Below, one piece after another: positions 1-8,750 of a stretch of 64,000 nucleotides of DNA (positions within the stretch are counted from its first letter, which is position 1; each line of letters opens with the position of its first letter). Below the pieces are notes generated by a model, which saw nothing but the letters and a program-made list of their open reading frames with translations, ran no database searches and was not told where the DNA came from. The translations under genes were made by a program, and so were the position numbers. This DNA is from an uncultured Acidobacteriia bacterium (lineage in GTDB: Bacteria > Acidobacteriota > Terriglobia > Bryobacterales > Bryobacteraceae): contig CAIVPR010000020.1 in the NCBI GenBank assembly GCA_903907865.1, forward strand, positions 1 through 64,000, in the 5' to 3' direction.

Positions 1-1
1 C

Positions 2-499
2 CCCGTTGCTGGCAGTTGGCGCACCCCAAACATCCAGGTTGCCAGGTTCCGCACCAAAAGTCCAGGTCCGAAGCGAAGTTTTTTCAGACTTTTTTCGCCC
101 GGCACCTTCGCATGGCAATCCGCGGGGCTGAACTGTTACTTTCGGACCGACCAGCCAGCGCAGGAATGGTTCGCGCAGGCAAATGCCCGGATTGCCGAGG
201 CCCGTGCGACCGGCGGCAACGCAACCGCGGAGGAGCATGTGGATCGTTCGATGAGGTTTGCCCTACAGGTGAAATGGGCCCAGTGCGTCAGCGAAGCCCG
301 CACGGCGATCGCCCTGAAACCAGCCTTGGCCATGGCGTGGAACAATCTTGCCACCTGCCAGAACGCCCTCCGCAACTTCGCAGAGGCCGAACGCTCCGCG
401 CGCCACGCAATCACACTCGATCCGGGTCTTGTACTCGCCAAGAAAAACCTTGCCTTTGCCGTCGCCAAGGGCGACGTGCCCGGGATGCGAAAGAACTAA
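2..499 (+). CDS. TPR-repeat protein, C-terminal part (cut by window edge)
   Basis: The frame is open from the first bases of the window to the TAA at 497-499, so this is the last ~165 residues of a gene that starts outside. The end of the protein has tetratricopeptide character: helix pairs such as AMAWNNLATCQNALRNFAEA followed by RSARHAITLDPGLVLAKKNL match the TPR pattern of spaced W/L/A/Y/P positions. TPRs are protein-protein interaction scaffolds; the partner cannot be told. It ends 8 nt from the convergent end of the DinG-like gene. No start codon can be assigned within the window. Confidence 0.6.
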   Translation, partial: PVAGSWRTPNIQVARFRTKSPGPKRSFFRLFSPGTFAWQSAGLNCYFRTDQPAQEWFAQANARIAEARATGGNATAEEHVDRSMRFALQVKWAQCVSEARTAIALKPALAMAWNNLATCQNALRNFAEAERSARHAITLDPGLVLAKKNLAFAVAKGDVPGMRKN

Positions 500-506
500 G
501 CCAAGT

Positions 507-2429
507 TCACCCGTCGAAGAACGCGTCCACGTCCTCGATCTTCATCGTGAAGCCGTAGTCCGGCAGGCTGTCGAAAAACACCTGCCCGTAGCGTTGCTGC
601 GTGATGCGGTTGTCGAGCAGCACCAGCACTCCACGGTCGGTCCCCGTCCGGATTAGCCGCCCGAAACCCTGCTTGAGCGCGATCGCAGCCTGGGGGATCT
701 GGTAGTCGTAGAACGGATTCCCGCCCGCCGTCCGCACGTTGCGGATGCGCGCCTCCACCACCGGGTCGTTTGGCACGGCGAACGGCAGCTTGTCGATGAT
801 GACGCAACTCAGCCCGTCGCCCGGCACGTCGACGCCCTGCCAAAACGACGACGTCGCGAACAAAACAGAGCCAGGTGTCTCCCGGAATTCGTCAAGCAGC
901 GCGGTCCTGGGCTTCGACCCCTGCATCAGCATCGGGTAATCCAACTCGAACGCCACCCGGTCGTGCACCAGCCGCATCTGCTGGTAGCTGGTGAAAAGCA
1001 CGAACGCTCTCCCGCGGCTGGCCGAGAGGATCTTGACGATCTCCTTCGACGCCGCGTCCACCCACGCCGGACTCGACGGTCCCGGCAAGTGGTTCGGGAT
1101 GTAAAGCAGCGCCTGCTTCTGGTAGTCGAAGTGGCTCGGGACAACCAAAGTTCGGGCGTTATCGAGACCCACCCGCGACATCGCATATTCAAAGCCACCC
1201 GAAACCGCGAGCGTGGCCGACGTTAGTACCGCCGAATCGACCTTCTCCCATAGATGCTGGCGCAGCAGGTGCGCCACGTCGATGGGCGTGGCCTGCAGGA
1301 ACACGCCGCCGCGACCGCGCCGCTCGATCCAATGCACGAACTCCGGATTCGCTCCTTCGATCAGGAATTCCAGCGCCCCGCGCAACTCCTGCGCGCGCCG
1401 GAACAGCGGGAAGACGTCTTGTGGGGCTTCCGGGATCAGCTTCAGGTGGGTCATCAGAAGGTCGAACGACGCCACAAAATCCCGGTATAGCTCCTCGTTT
1501 TCGGACAGGAACGAGTCGCGACCGGTGAAACTCGCGCGACCGTCTCCGCCCGGCAACCCGCCGAAAAACGACAGCGAAATCTCTTCGAGCCGCATCAGAA
1601 TCCGGTCCAACTCCTCGGAACCGAACTTGCGGGCTCGCGACAGCACCGCCACGTCGCGGCGCAACTCCTGCACCCGGTAGGTGCTGACCGCGAAGCCGAA
1701 GTACTGGCCGGCGACGTCCTCGATCTCATGCGCCTCGTCGAACACGACGGCGTTGTAGTCGGGGAGGATCTGGCCCATGTCCTCGCGCCGGACGGCGAGA
1801 TCCGCGAAAAAGAGGTGGTGGTTGACGATGATGATGTCCGCCTCCACCGCCCGCTGGTGCATGAGGGTGATGAAGCAGCGCTCGTGTTGCGGACACTTGG
1901 CCCCGGCGCAGAGCTCGGAGCGGGCGTCGATCTTGGCCCACGCCGAGCTTTCCTCGGGCAGGTCGCGGATCTCGGCGCGGTCGCCGTGCTCGGTGGTTTT
2001 TTCCCAGTCGCGGATGATGTGGAAGTCTGCGACTTCCTCGAGTCCGGTGAGCACGGGCACGTTTTCGGCCTCGTAGATCTTCTGACGGCAGGCGTAGTTG
2101 CTGCGCCCCTTCATGTAGCAGACCTTGAGGAGACGCCCGAAGACCTTTTCGAGGAAGGGGATGTCGCGGAAGAAAAGCTGTTCCTGGAGGGCCTTGGTGC
2201 CGGTCGAGACCACTACGCGCCGCTGCGAAAGCAGGGCGGGGACGAGGTACGCGAGCGTCTTGCCGGTGCCGGTGCCCGCCTCCACGATCAGTTTCCGGCG
2301 CTCTTCCAGCGCTTCCTCGACCGCCACCGCCATTTCGAGCTGGCCGGGACGGGATTCGAATGCCGGGTGCGCCGCCGCGAGCGCGCCACCGGGGAGGAAG
2401 AAGCGGCGGAGTTCCTTGCTGCCTCTCAT
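507..2429 (-). CDS. dinG: DinG/XPD-type ATP-dependent DNA helicase with Fe-S cluster
   Basis: About 640 residues from the ATG at 2429, whose upstream carries a GGGAAAG-like ribosome site; a longer frame runs to 2540 but its first 37 residues look unlike the family. Walker A is EAGTGTGKT (about residues 50-58) and the DEAH box occurs as FDEAHEIE. Four cysteines between motifs Ia and II (in CYMKGRSNYAC, ELCAGAKC and HERC) fit the XPD-type 4Fe-4S ligand set. The C-terminal helicase half contains FATSSFWQGVDVPG and ends with the RITQQRYGQVF block. Members unwind DNA 5' to 3' in repair and R-loop removal. A decayed copy of its last ~120 nt lies at 50878-50998 on the other strand. Confidence 0.93.
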   Translation of the reverse strand: MRGSKELRRFFLPGGALAAAHPAFESRPGQLEMAVAVEEALEERRKLIVEAGTGTGKTLAYLVPALLSQRRVVVSTGTKALQEQLFFRDIPFLEKVFGRLLKVCYMKGRSNYACRQKIYEAENVPVLTGLEEVADFHIIRDWEKTTEHGDRAEIRDLPEESSAWAKIDARSELCAGAKCPQHERCFITLMHQRAVEADIIIVNHHLFFADLAVRREDMGQILPDYNAVVFDEAHEIEDVAGQYFGFAVSTYRVQELRRDVAVLSRARKFGSEELDRILMRLEEISLSFFGGLPGGDGRASFTGRDSFLSENEELYRDFVASFDLLMTHLKLIPEAPQDVFPLFRRAQELRGALEFLIEGANPEFVHWIERRGRGGVFLQATPIDVAHLLRQHLWEKVDSAVLTSATLAVSGGFEYAMSRVGLDNARTLVVPSHFDYQKQALLYIPNHLPGPSSPAWVDAASKEIVKILSASRGRAFVLFTSYQQMRLVHDRVAFELDYPMLMQGSKPRTALLDEFRETPGSVLFATSSFWQGVDVPGDGLSCVIIDKLPFAVPNDPVVEARIRNVRTAGGNPFYDYQIPQAAIALKQGFGRLIRTGTDRGVLVLLDNRITQQRYGQVFFDSLPDYGFTMKIEDVDAFFDG

Positions 2430-2548
2430 CGGGCGATCTTTCCCGGGGACCCCAGCCCTGCCGATTTTGCGCCCATCACTTGCTTTATGATGACAGCGCG
2501 CAGTTTGCGAGCCGGTTTTGCCGCCCGTCGGTCGCGGCACCTAGTTCG

Positions 2549-3043
2549 TCAACAGGTTGGCGATCCGGAAGGCGGGGAGGCTTGGACATGAGGCGGCACT
2601 TCACTTGGGTGGTGTGTCCGCGATGTCGAGGCTGATCGCGGGGACGCAGGAGCGTTCCAGCCATGGCAGCGCTTGTATTTCAGCCCGGATCCGCAGGGGC
2701 AGGGGGCACTTCGGGGAATACTGGCAGGTTCGCTGGCCGGGAGTTCCGGGGTCGGTGCCGGAGCGGAGACGGCGACGTCGGCCTCTGGTATGTGTTCCGA
2801 TGCCGTGCGGTCCTTGCGCAGCCGACGGAGTTCGGCGTTCGAGCGGAGCAGGAGACCGTGCGCCTGGGTGCGTTCGCGGTCGATGTGTTTTTGGTCCGGG
2901 TCGGCACCGGATTCGCTTTGCGCGCAGCGGCGCAGACGGAGCAGGGCTATCAGGATCTCGTCGGCCAAGGCTGTTTCGATGATGCCTTGCGGGCGCAGTT
3001 CCGCGAAGAGTTGCCTCCGCAGTTCGGAAGTTTCGTCGAGCAT
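2549..3043 (-). CDS. SEC-C motif protein, 164 aa, unknown role
   Basis: The C-terminal half carries CPCGSGLKYKRCHG, the zinc-binding SEC-C motif also found at the SecA C terminus and in many small unrelated proteins. The N-terminal ~45 residues (ELRRQLFAELRPQGIIETAL, then LRRCAQ) resemble the middle of a family of small acidobacterial proteins of unknown function. A linker rich in Pro/Ala/Ser separates the two. The start at 3043 is supported by GGGAGA about 8 nt upstream and by a promoter-like pair at 3063-3090. Function is unknown; zinc binding is inferred from the motif only. Confidence 0.7.
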   Translation of the reverse strand: MLDETSELRRQLFAELRPQGIIETALADEILIALLRLRRCAQSESGADPDQKHIDRERTQAHGLLLRSNAELRRLRKDRTASEHIPEADVAVSAPAPTPELPASEPASIPRSAPCPCGSGLKYKRCHGWNAPASPRSASTSRTHHPSEVPPHVQASPPSGSPTC

Positions 3044-3062
3044 GGTTGTATCTCCCGGCTGA

Positions 3063-3090
3063 AGATTAGCATCGACATCGGGAAACGCAA
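3063..3090 (-). promoter_or_regulatory. Candidate sigma-70 promoter for the SEC-C gene
   Basis: Read on the minus strand: TTGCGT (3085-3090), a 16-bp spacer, then TAATCT (3063-3068), leaving a ~20-nt leader before the ATG at 3043 with its GGGAGA site. The match is by eye only. Confidence 0.4.
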
Positions 3091-3548
3091 GGGGCTGGAA
3101 AATGCAAGTTGTTGATTTGGAGGCAAATAGAGGCGCGAGATTTTTGAACGGGCGATGTCCTGAGGCGGCATTTCAGTCCTGACGGCTAATGCCGGGACGC
3201 GGTGGGAGATTCGGAGAAGTTTTCCCCAACATCACCCCTACTTGGCTGCGGGAAGACTGCCAGCTTGATGCGCATGATCCAAAGTGGCATAATTTGTACA
3301 CGGAGTCCTCACAACGGTGCAAGCGCGAACCCCATCGGCAATCCCAGCTATTCGTCGCATGACGTTCCGACGTTCGTTTCTGATGGGTGCCAGCAGTGTT
3401 TGGTCCCTTCAGCCAAACCTTACCAAGCCAGCCTGTTTCTCCATTGAGAAGCGCAGCGATCAAGACGCCATCGCTCTAGACTGGGCTGTCGTTGGGAACG
3501 AACTTCGGGATGCGATGGCTGTCGCAGGCGACGCCACCTTGAAGCCGC
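3091..3548. other. Intergenic stretch without a convincing gene
   Basis: No recognised gene lies between the SEC-C gene and the DUF2335 pseudogene. On the plus strand TTGATG (3265-3270), 17 bp, CATAAT (3288-3293) make a plausible promoter. Downstream an 82-codon open frame (3317-3565) ends in DAIALDWAVVGNELRDAMAV and overlaps the start of the DUF2335 frame. I do not recognise that product and would not call it without homologues; it could be a small upstream gene or a relic. Confidence 0.35.
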
Positions 3549-4051
3549 ATGCCGGAGAGGCCTGACCGGAAAATGGCCAGTGGTATGGAGGGGGATCCGG
3601 CAACTGCGGCTCAGTCCCCCGATCCGACCGCAATCGTGGCCGCACGCGCGTTGGAGGTCAGCCATCATTCAGGACCGCTTCCCGCCCCGCAACTGGGCGA
3701 ATACAACCAGGTCTTGCCCGGCTTGGCGGATCGCATTGTGTCCGCGATGGAGAACCAAAGCGCCCATCGAATCGGACTGGAGAAGGCCGCGCAGGATGCG
3801 GATATCCAGATCGGACTCCGGATCGTCTCCGTGGCGGAACGGCTCAACTGTTCTCTTTCGTCCTCAATATTACGGGGATCATCGCTGGGGCCCTTACCGC
3901 AGCCTATGTTGCGGTACACGGCCAACCTTGGGTGGCCACAGTATTGGGCACTTCAGGCTTGGGAGCAGCGCTGGTTTCCAGATACGTGGGCCGAAAGTCC
4001 CAAGGGGATAGCCGTACTCTCCAGAACCCACCACTGGACCCGGAAGAGTGA
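3549..4051 (+). pseudogene. DUF2335-family membrane protein, frameshifted
   Basis: The first part (from ATG 3549) reads SGPLPAPQLGEYNQVLPGLA followed by DRIVSAMENQSAHRIGLEKA, the soluble signature of DUF2335 proteins. Around 3825-3840 that frame loses its hydrophobic continuation. The expected two membrane helices (AQLFSFVLNITGIIAGAL, then ATVLGTSGLGAALVSRYVG) are read in the next frame and end at TGA 4049-4051. A change of -1 (or +2) near 3830 would join the two into one ~165-residue protein. It is a pseudogene or a sequencing error; a programmed shift is possible but no slippery heptamer was evident. The role of DUF2335 proteins is unknown. Confidence 0.65.
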
Positions 4052-4219
4052 TGCGGGAACGTCCTATGTTGCAGGTCGCCTCAGGTGGGCATCAGCACAC
4101 CGCACGCTGAAGACAGAGTCTCTGCTTTGCAGGTAATCGCCGCGATACCGTCCAATTCCATCTGCCGCGTCACCATACCGCCAAGCCTACCACCTCCAAA
4201 CTGCTATCCTAGAAGTAGA

Positions 4220-5533
4220 ATGCCGAATGAACTTCCCGCGATCGTCATCGTGGGCAGGCCGAACGTCGGCAAGTCCACCCTCTTCAACCGGATCACCGGA
4301 CAGCGCCGCGCCATTGTGGGCGACGAGCCCGGCATCACGCGCGACCGTCTCCACGGAATGGCTGTCCACGACCGCCGCCGCTTCGAGCTGATCGATACGG
4401 GTGGAATTGTCGTTAGTGACGCCGAATACATCCCCAGCCAGATCCTCAAACAGGCCCGCGTGGCGCTCGAAAGCGCCGTCCAAGTCATCTTCGTGGTCGA
4501 CGGGCGCAGCGAACTCACCGCAGCCGACCTCGAGTTGGCCTCCATGCTCCGCAAGCTCGGCAAACCCACCGTGCTCGCCGTAAACAAGGCCGACACCAAG
4601 GGTACCGAAGGCCTCGCCCACGACTTCTACCGGCTCGGCATCAAGGATATCTTTCCCGTCTCGGCCGAACACGGCAACGGCGTGGCCGACCTGCTTGATT
4701 TCCTCACCATCGGCATCGAGCAGGAAGAGGACAAGCCCGAGGCGATCCACTCGATCCGCGTGGCCATCATCGGTCGTCCCAATGCGGGCAAGTCGACCCT
4801 CCTGAACGCCCTGATCGGCGAGGAGCGGGCCATCGTGTCCCCGGTCGCGGGCACCACGCGCGACGCCGTCGACGAGGAAATCATCCACAGCGGCGTCCAC
4901 TACACCTTCATCGACACCGCCGGCATCCGACGCAAGGGCAAAACCAACGACATGGCGGAGAAGCTCTCCGTCATCATGGCGCGTCGCAACATCCGCATGG
5001 CGGACGTGGTCATCGTATTGATGGACGCGTCGGAGGGCGTGGTCGCGCTCGACGCCACCATAGCCGGGTATGCGCACGAGGGCGGTCGTTCCGTGATTCT
5101 CTGCGTCAACAAGTGGGATCTGATCTCGGAAGGCAAGAAGCGCGAGTTCGAGGCCGAACTCCGCGACCATGTCAAGTTTCTCGAGTACGCCCCGGTGCTC
5201 TGCATCTCCGCTAAGTTCGGACTGGAAGTCAACCGTGTGTTCCCGCTGATCCGCCAGTGCTACGAGTCGTCGATCAAGCGCGTCACCACCGGCGAACTCA
5301 ACCGCTTCGTAGAAGCGCTGCACTTCGAGGAACGTAAGATCCTCTACATCACCCAGGCTGGCGTCCGGCCGCCCAAGTTCATCCTCTTCACGGACAAGTC
5401 GGGGGATCTGCACTTTTCCAACGAACGCTACCTGGTCAACCAGTTGCGCAAGCGTTTCGGGTTCATCGGGACCCCTGTCGAAATCAAAATCCGTGGCCGT
5501 TTGCGTCGCAAGGACCGGCCCGCGTTGAAATAA
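4220..5533 (+). CDS. der: Ribosome-assembly GTPase Der (EngA)
   Basis: A 437-residue protein with two tandem GTPase domains, the hallmark of Der. The first P-loop is GRPNVGKST at about residue 11 with DTGGIV as G3 and NKAD as G4. The second is GRPNAGKST near residue 184 with DTAGIRR and NKWD. A C-terminal KH-like domain follows, ending in a basic tail (IKIRGRLRRKDRPALK). Der acts in 50S subunit maturation and is essential in most bacteria. The start at 4220 (MPNELPAIVIVG) puts the first beta-strand at the N terminus as in the family; a longer in-frame extension to 4085 is rejected. TATCCT at 4205-4210 sits 9 nt before the start, suggesting a very short leader. Confidence 0.97.
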   Translation: MPNELPAIVIVGRPNVGKSTLFNRITGQRRAIVGDEPGITRDRLHGMAVHDRRRFELIDTGGIVVSDAEYIPSQILKQARVALESAVQVIFVVDGRSELTAADLELASMLRKLGKPTVLAVNKADTKGTEGLAHDFYRLGIKDIFPVSAEHGNGVADLLDFLTIGIEQEEDKPEAIHSIRVAIIGRPNAGKSTLLNALIGEERAIVSPVAGTTRDAVDEEIIHSGVHYTFIDTAGIRRKGKTNDMAEKLSVIMARRNIRMADVVIVLMDASEGVVALDATIAGYAHEGGRSVILCVNKWDLISEGKKREFEAELRDHVKFLEYAPVLCISAKFGLEVNRVFPLIRQCYESSIKRVTTGELNRFVEALHFEERKILYITQAGVRPPKFILFTDKSGDLHFSNERYLVNQLRKRFGFIGTPVEIKIRGRLRRKDRPALK

Positions 5534-5537
5534 CGTC

Positions 5538-6386
5538 ATGCGCTGCATCTTCCTCATCGCCAGTTTTTTGGTCCAAACGGCGTCGGCTCAGACGACGGGC
5601 CCCGAGACCGCGTTTCTGGAGCTCGACCACGGCTTCAAGGATGGCAATCCCCTGAAGCGCGTGATCGCCTTGGCGAACGCGGGCGTGATGCGGCCGCAGC
5701 CGAGGCCGGTCGCGATGATCGAGGCTCTGCTGGACGACAAGGATCTCGGCGTCCGTGGGGCAGCCTGCTCGGCGCTGGGCGAGATGAAGTCCAAGGGATC
5801 GATCCCGAAGCTGCGGGCGGCGCTCTCGGACAAGGCCCCCGAGGTGGTCTTTGCGGCAGCAAAAGCACTTTATTCGATGGACGACGCCTCTGGACGCGAA
5901 GTCCTGCAGGAAATCCTGACGGGCGAGCAGAAGGACGCATCGGGTTTCGTCAGCAACTCCCTTCGCGACGCCCGGATGAAGCTCTACGATCCCAAGGCGC
6001 TGCTGTTGATCGGCGTCAACCAGGCCGCCGGGTTCCTGGGCGCGTTCGGGGCAGCCGTCCCGCTCGCCGAGCAGCTCATGAAAGACGGCCAAGCTTCCGG
6101 TAAGACCGTCGCGGCGCTGATGTTGGCCAATGACCATAGCGACGAATCGAAACCCGCTTTGACCGAGGCGCTCGCGGACAAGAACTGGACTGTGCGGGTG
6201 GCAGCGCTCCGCGCCGTCGCGCTGCGGGACCTTACGGCGAACTACGATCAGGTGGCGACGATGCTGGCCGACGACAAGCGGGAGGAAGTCCGCTACGCTG
6301 CAGCCTCGGCGGCAATCCGGCTCAAGCAGGTGCCGGAAAAGCCGAAGGTCCTGCCCCGCCGCCGACCGTTGCGGGTCAAGCCCTAG
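5538..6386 (+). CDS. Exported HEAT-repeat protein
   Basis: A 282-residue protein with a signal peptide (MRCIFLIASFLVQTASAQ, cleavage after AQ-type site) followed by alpha-helical HEAT repeats: RGAACSALGEMKSKGSIPKL, EVVFAAAKALYSMDD, VRVAALRAVALRDL and VRYAAASAAIRLKQ. It ends in a Pro/Arg-rich tail. HEAT repeats form protein-binding solenoids; no partner is evident. It starts 4 nt after der stops and is followed 5 nt later by the CBS-domain protein, so these three are probably co-transcribed. Confidence 0.75.
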   Translation: MRCIFLIASFLVQTASAQTTGPETAFLELDHGFKDGNPLKRVIALANAGVMRPQPRPVAMIEALLDDKDLGVRGAACSALGEMKSKGSIPKLRAALSDKAPEVVFAAAKALYSMDDASGREVLQEILTGEQKDASGFVSNSLRDARMKLYDPKALLLIGVNQAAGFLGAFGAAVPLAEQLMKDGQASGKTVAALMLANDHSDESKPALTEALADKNWTVRVAALRAVALRDLTANYDQVATMLADDKREEVRYAAASAAIRLKQVPEKPKVLPRRRPLRVKP

Positions 6387-6391
6387 AATCC

Positions 6392-7744
6392 GTGAGCACT
6401 TCGGAATACATCGCGCGCCTCGCCCTGATGGCCTGCATCCTGGCATGCAACGGCTTCTTTGCGGCAGCCGAGATCGCCCTTCTTTCGGTCAGGGACTCCC
6501 GCCTCCGGCATATGGCGGATGACGGCCATGCCGGAGCCAAAGCCGCCCTTTCGCTCCTCGCCAACCCTGAACGACTGCTCTCCGTCACCCAGATCTGCGT
6601 CACTCTGGCCAGCCTTGGGCTAGGCTGGGCTGGCGAGGACACGCTCTTCAGCCTGTTGATGGACCTTTTCCACCCAATCCTGACGCCCGCCACCAAATCG
6701 ATCCTCCAAGGGGCCTGTTTTGCCTTGGCCTTCGCGGCGATGACCTGGGCGCATGTCGTCCTTGGCGAAGTCCTGCCGAAGAACCTGGCGATTGAAAAGG
6801 CCGACAGGCTCGCAGTGGTTGTGGCTCCGATATTGGTCGTTGTTTCGAGGCTGGCGTCGCCGTTCGTCACCATCGTCGAGCACTCCGCCGCAGCCATCAA
6901 CCGCGCCTTCGGGATCCAACCCCGGCACCGCGGTGGCCACCTCGGAGGCGGCCACTCCGCCGAGGAACTCCGCCTCATCGTCACCTCCAGCCGTTTTTCC
7001 GGCAACCTGCCAGAGCGCCAGGAGGAGATGATCCACAGGATTCTCGACCTTTCCGACCTTTCCGCGCGTGAAATCATGACGCCGCGCCGCGAAATCGTCT
7101 CCGTCCCCGCCGAAGCGCGCCTCGACGAGGTCCTCGAAACGATGGTCACCAGCCGCCATTCCCGGCTTCCAGTCTGGCGCGGGGCCCCCGAGCACATTAT
7201 CGGCATCGTCTTTTTCAAGGACATGCTCCGTCACTGGCACGAACGGCGGGCTGCGCGGCGGATCGGTAAGACACCGTCCCCGTTCCAGTTGCAGCGACTG
7301 ACGCGGGCCCCGCTGATCGTCCCCCAGACCAAGCCCGTCGCCGAAATGCTGGAGGAGTTCCGCCTCGGACACACCCACATGGCTCTAGTGGTCGACGAGT
7401 TCGGCACCGTGACCGGCTTGGTGACCGTAGAGGACGTCCTCGAGCAGATCGTGGGGGAAATCGAGGACGAGTACGACGATCCCAATCCGATTCCCAACGC
7501 CACGGCGGGAGTGATCGAGATCCCCGGGGCCACCACGGTGCGTGATTTCGAGTCCAATTTCGACATCGAACTTCCGTCCAACGCGGGTTTCGAGACTCTG
7601 GCGGGCTACATGCTCTACCGTTTGGGGCACATTCCGAAGGTCGGGGAATGGGTGGATTTCGACGGCCATCGCCTAACTATCACGGCCATGGAGCGCAATC
7701 GCATCGCGGCTGTCAAAATGAGCAGAGAACATGCTGGGACTTGA
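6392..7744 (+). CDS. CNNM/CorC-type transporter with CBS pair (hemolysin family)
   Basis: 450 residues from a GTG start at 6392. The N-terminal CNNM (DUF21) membrane domain spans about residues 1-190, with the typical ACNGFFAAAEIALLSVRDSR block in the first helix and hydrophobic segments further on. Two CBS domains follow (SAREIMTPRREIVSVP; then APLIVPQTKPVAEMLEEF and VVDEFGTVTGLVTVEDVLEQ), then a CorC_HlyC C-terminal domain (LPSNAGFETLAGYMLYRLG). Members are linked to Mg/Co efflux or ion homeostasis; the 'hemolysin' name is historical. The gene overlaps the next by 14 nt. Confidence 0.88.
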   Translation: MSTSEYIARLALMACILACNGFFAAAEIALLSVRDSRLRHMADDGHAGAKAALSLLANPERLLSVTQICVTLASLGLGWAGEDTLFSLLMDLFHPILTPATKSILQGACFALAFAAMTWAHVVLGEVLPKNLAIEKADRLAVVVAPILVVVSRLASPFVTIVEHSAAAINRAFGIQPRHRGGHLGGGHSAEELRLIVTSSRFSGNLPERQEEMIHRILDLSDLSAREIMTPRREIVSVPAEARLDEVLETMVTSRHSRLPVWRGAPEHIIGIVFFKDMLRHWHERRAARRIGKTPSPFQLQRLTRAPLIVPQTKPVAEMLEEFRLGHTHMALVVDEFGTVTGLVTVEDVLEQIVGEIEDEYDDPNPIPNATAGVIEIPGATTVRDFESNFDIELPSNAGFETLAGYMLYRLGHIPKVGEWVDFDGHRLTITAMERNRIAAVKMSREHAGT

Positions 7745-8750
7745 TTCGAGGACCGCGCGGGCGACGTGGACGGTGGCGGCCATCGTCGGCTTTGTTTATG
7801 CGGTCTACACGATCCGCAGCACCATCTTCGTTTTCGCGATCGCGCTGATGTTCGCGTACCTGCTGTACCCGTTGTTGGACGCCATCGACAAGTACCTCTC
7901 CCAGACCGGTGCCCGCGAATCCGCCCGCATCAGGGCGCTCGGCATCACCTATCTGATCGTCTTGGCCCTGTTGATCATATTCGCGATCTACATCGGCACC
8001 CATGTGGGGGCACAGGCCGCCCAACTGGCCAAGCGCGTCACCCGGCCGGAAATCTCCGATGAAGTCCGGCAATGGCGCGTCCTCAACTTCCCTGTGGGCG
8101 ACCAGATCCTCCAGCATTACGGCGAGATCGCCGCCATGATTCCGGAACTGAGTATCCGGGTGATCGAGGCGGGTTCCAACCTGATCTACGTGATTGTGAT
8201 CCCGATCATGAGTTTCTTCCTGCTCAAGGACGGGCGGCGGGCGCTTGAGCTCCTGCTTGAAGCCTCCGGGGAAAACCGGGAGGTTGTCAGCGCGACCGTC
8301 AACGACGGGCATACCCTGATGCTCCAGTACATGCGCGCCCTCTTCCTGCTGTGTCTTTCGGTGTTGGTGTCGTTCAGCGTGGTGCTGAGCCTGATGGGCG
8401 TGCCGTACGCGATCCTGCTGGCCTCGATCGCGTTTCCGTTGGAGTTTGTTCCCATGGTCGGGCCGCTGATCGCCGGCTGCACAATCGTGGCGGTCAGCCT
8501 GTTCAGCGGCTATGCCCACGTTTCCTGGGTTGTGGCGTTCCTCCTTCTCTACCGCTTCTTCCAAGACTACGTTCTTTCGCCGCACCTGATGAGCAAGGGT
8601 GTGGAGCTGCACCCGATGTTGGTGATCCTCGGCGTGTTTGCGGGTGGGGAAATTGGAGGGGTCGGGGGCATCTTCCTCAGCGTGCCCGTGATCGCGCTGC
8701 TGCGCCTTTTCTATTACCGGCTTCGAGCCCCGCGCGACAAGACCGCATGA
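7731..8750 (+). CDS. AI-2E family (PerM-type) membrane permease
   Basis: 339 residues with about seven to eight membrane segments (e.g. TVAAIVGFVYAVYTI, YLIVLALLIIFAIYIG, VIVIPIMSFFLLKDG, LLCLSVLVSFSVVLSLMGV). The family hallmark PLIAGCTIVAVS near the C terminus, the FFLLKDG loop and the closing FLSVPVIALLRLFYYRL are present. The family includes autoinducer-2 exporters, Na+/H+ antiporters and PerM; the substrate cannot be predicted. It overlaps the preceding CBS gene by 14 nt and shares ATGA with the following HupE-like gene, so translation is likely coupled. Confidence 0.85.
   Translation: MLGLDSRTARATWTVAAIVGFVYAVYTIRSTIFVFAIALMFAYLLYPLLDAIDKYLSQTGARESARIRALGITYLIVLALLIIFAIYIGTHVGAQAAQLAKRVTRPEISDEVRQWRVLNFPVGDQILQHYGEIAAMIPELSIRVIEAGSNLIYVIVIPIMSFFLLKDGRRALELLLEASGENREVVSATVNDGHTLMLQYMRALFLLCLSVLVSFSVVLSLMGVPYAILLASIAFPLEFVPMVGPLIAGCTIVAVSLFSGYAHVSWVVAFLLLYRFFQDYVLSPHLMSKGVELHPMLVILGVFAGGEIGGVGGIFLSVPVIALLRLFYYRLRAPRDKTA

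Noticed and set aside
2430-2540. N-terminal extension of the DinG-like protein to 2540
   Set aside because: The extra 37 residues have no family similarity, and the ATG at 2429 has a ribosome-like site.
4187-5557. Open frame opposite der
   Set aside because: Der is unambiguous with both GTPase domains; the antisense frame has no recognisable domain.
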